A stretch of DNA of 12,704 nucleotides from positions 1 to 12,704 of the forward strand of contig JAFOHH010000125.1 of NCBI GenBank assembly GCA_017421905.1. Direction: 5' to 3'. The position numbers and the translations under genes were made by a program. The notes below the pieces were generated by a model. The model searched no databases, was not told the origin of the DNA, and saw only the letters and a list, made by a program, of their open reading frames with translations. Shown here piece after piece: positions 12,609 to 12,704 of this stretch. The stretch is from Clostridia bacterium (GTDB lineage: Bacteria; Bacillota; Clostridia; Christensenellales; Borkfalkiaceae). The stretch's first letter is position 1, and each line of letters starts with the position of its first letter.

Positions 12609-12704
12609 ATGTTTGTTTTCGACGCACATATTCATACCCTCGCAAGCGGCCATCATACGACGGACCGCGTTATTGACGTGGTAAAAGCGGCAAAAAGCCG
12701 CGGC
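12609..12704 (+). CDS. PHP-domain phosphoesterase, N-terminus only (cut by window edge)
   Basis: Only 32 residues are present, running open to the window end. They read M-F-V-F-D5-A-H7-I-H9-T, then ASGHH (12-16), then VIDVVKAAKSRG. The HxH pair plus the ASGHH stretch match the first metal-binding motif of the PHP (polymerase and histidinol phosphatase) superfamily, closest in style to the YcdX-type phosphatases. A GGAG ribosome site lies 5 bases before the ATG. The gene is divergent from the microcompartment operon. It may be an unrelated chromosomal flank, and nothing in the sequence ties it to propanediol metabolism. Confidence 0.8.
   Translation, partial: MFVFDAHIHTLASGHHTTDRVIDVVKAAKSRG

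Noticed and set aside
1..12704. CRISPR arrays, tRNA or rRNA genes, insertion sequences, attachment sites
   Set aside because: No regularly spaced repeats, tRNA cloverleaf, rRNA stretch, transposase motif or terminal inverted repeats were seen. The only long repeat is the duplicated BMC-H pair.

Overview
The window holds most of a glycyl-radical-enzyme bacterial microcompartment (GRM) locus of the aldolase-containing type, usually called GRM5, which processes L-fucose- or L-rhamnose-derived 1,2-propanediol. The locus type, strong Shine-Dalgarno sites and two near-consensus SigA-type promoters (TTGACA-17-TATAAT and TTGACT-17-TATAAT) suggest an anaerobic Bacillota/Clostridia, plausibly from a gut or another fibre-degrading community. 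The genus cannot be read from the sequence.

Layout: all genes but one lie on the minus strand, so the operon reads from high to low coordinates. It starts with a promoter (12376-12404) preceded by a 14-bp perfect palindrome, then a 125-nt structured leader. Next come the glycyl radical diol dehydratase (12243-9715), its radical-SAM activase (9641-8850), a EutS/PduU-type shell protein (8846-8466) and a EutP/PduV-type small GTPase (8466-7915). A second strong promoter (7856-7884) precedes the class II aldolase (7767-6961), a GlcG/HbpS/PduO-C domain protein (6956-6483), a CoA-acylating aldehyde dehydrogenase (6486-5101) and a zinc-type alcohol dehydrogenase (5091-3898). Four BMC-H shell genes follow (3885-2477), two of them near-identical duplicates. 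After a 311-nt structured gap come the PduL phosphotransacylase (2165-1518), the BMC-P vertex protein (1435-1169) and a PduS-type Fe-S flavoprotein that runs off the left edge. On the right edge a divergent plus-strand gene begins, a PHP-family phosphoesterase.

How it works (known family biochemistry plus inference): the aldolase cleaves fuculose-1-phosphate or rhamnulose-1-phosphate to DHAP and lactaldehyde. Lactaldehyde is reduced to 1,2-propanediol, possibly by the zinc alcohol dehydrogenase. The glycyl radical enzyme dehydrates the diol to propionaldehyde. The aldehyde dehydrogenase makes propionyl-CoA plus NADH, PduL makes propionyl-phosphate and recycles CoA, and the alcohol dehydrogenase makes propanol and regenerates NAD+. 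The shell proteins (BMC-H, EutS-type BMC-H, BMC-P) enclose this chemistry. No BMC-T gene, sugar kinase, isomerase or transcriptional regulator is in the window.

Most notable: six cargo proteins carry a similar short amphipathic helix, placed at the N-terminus (aldehyde dehydrogenase, alcohol dehydrogenase, PduL, probably the GlcG-like protein), at the C-terminus (aldolase, behind a cysteine-rich linker) or inside the enzyme (a roughly 50-residue insertion in the glycyl radical enzyme). This is readable as a shared cargo-targeting code. Other points are the structured leader with its upstream palindrome, the activase without a ferredoxin insert, and lysine-rich tails on a shell protein and on the GTPase.
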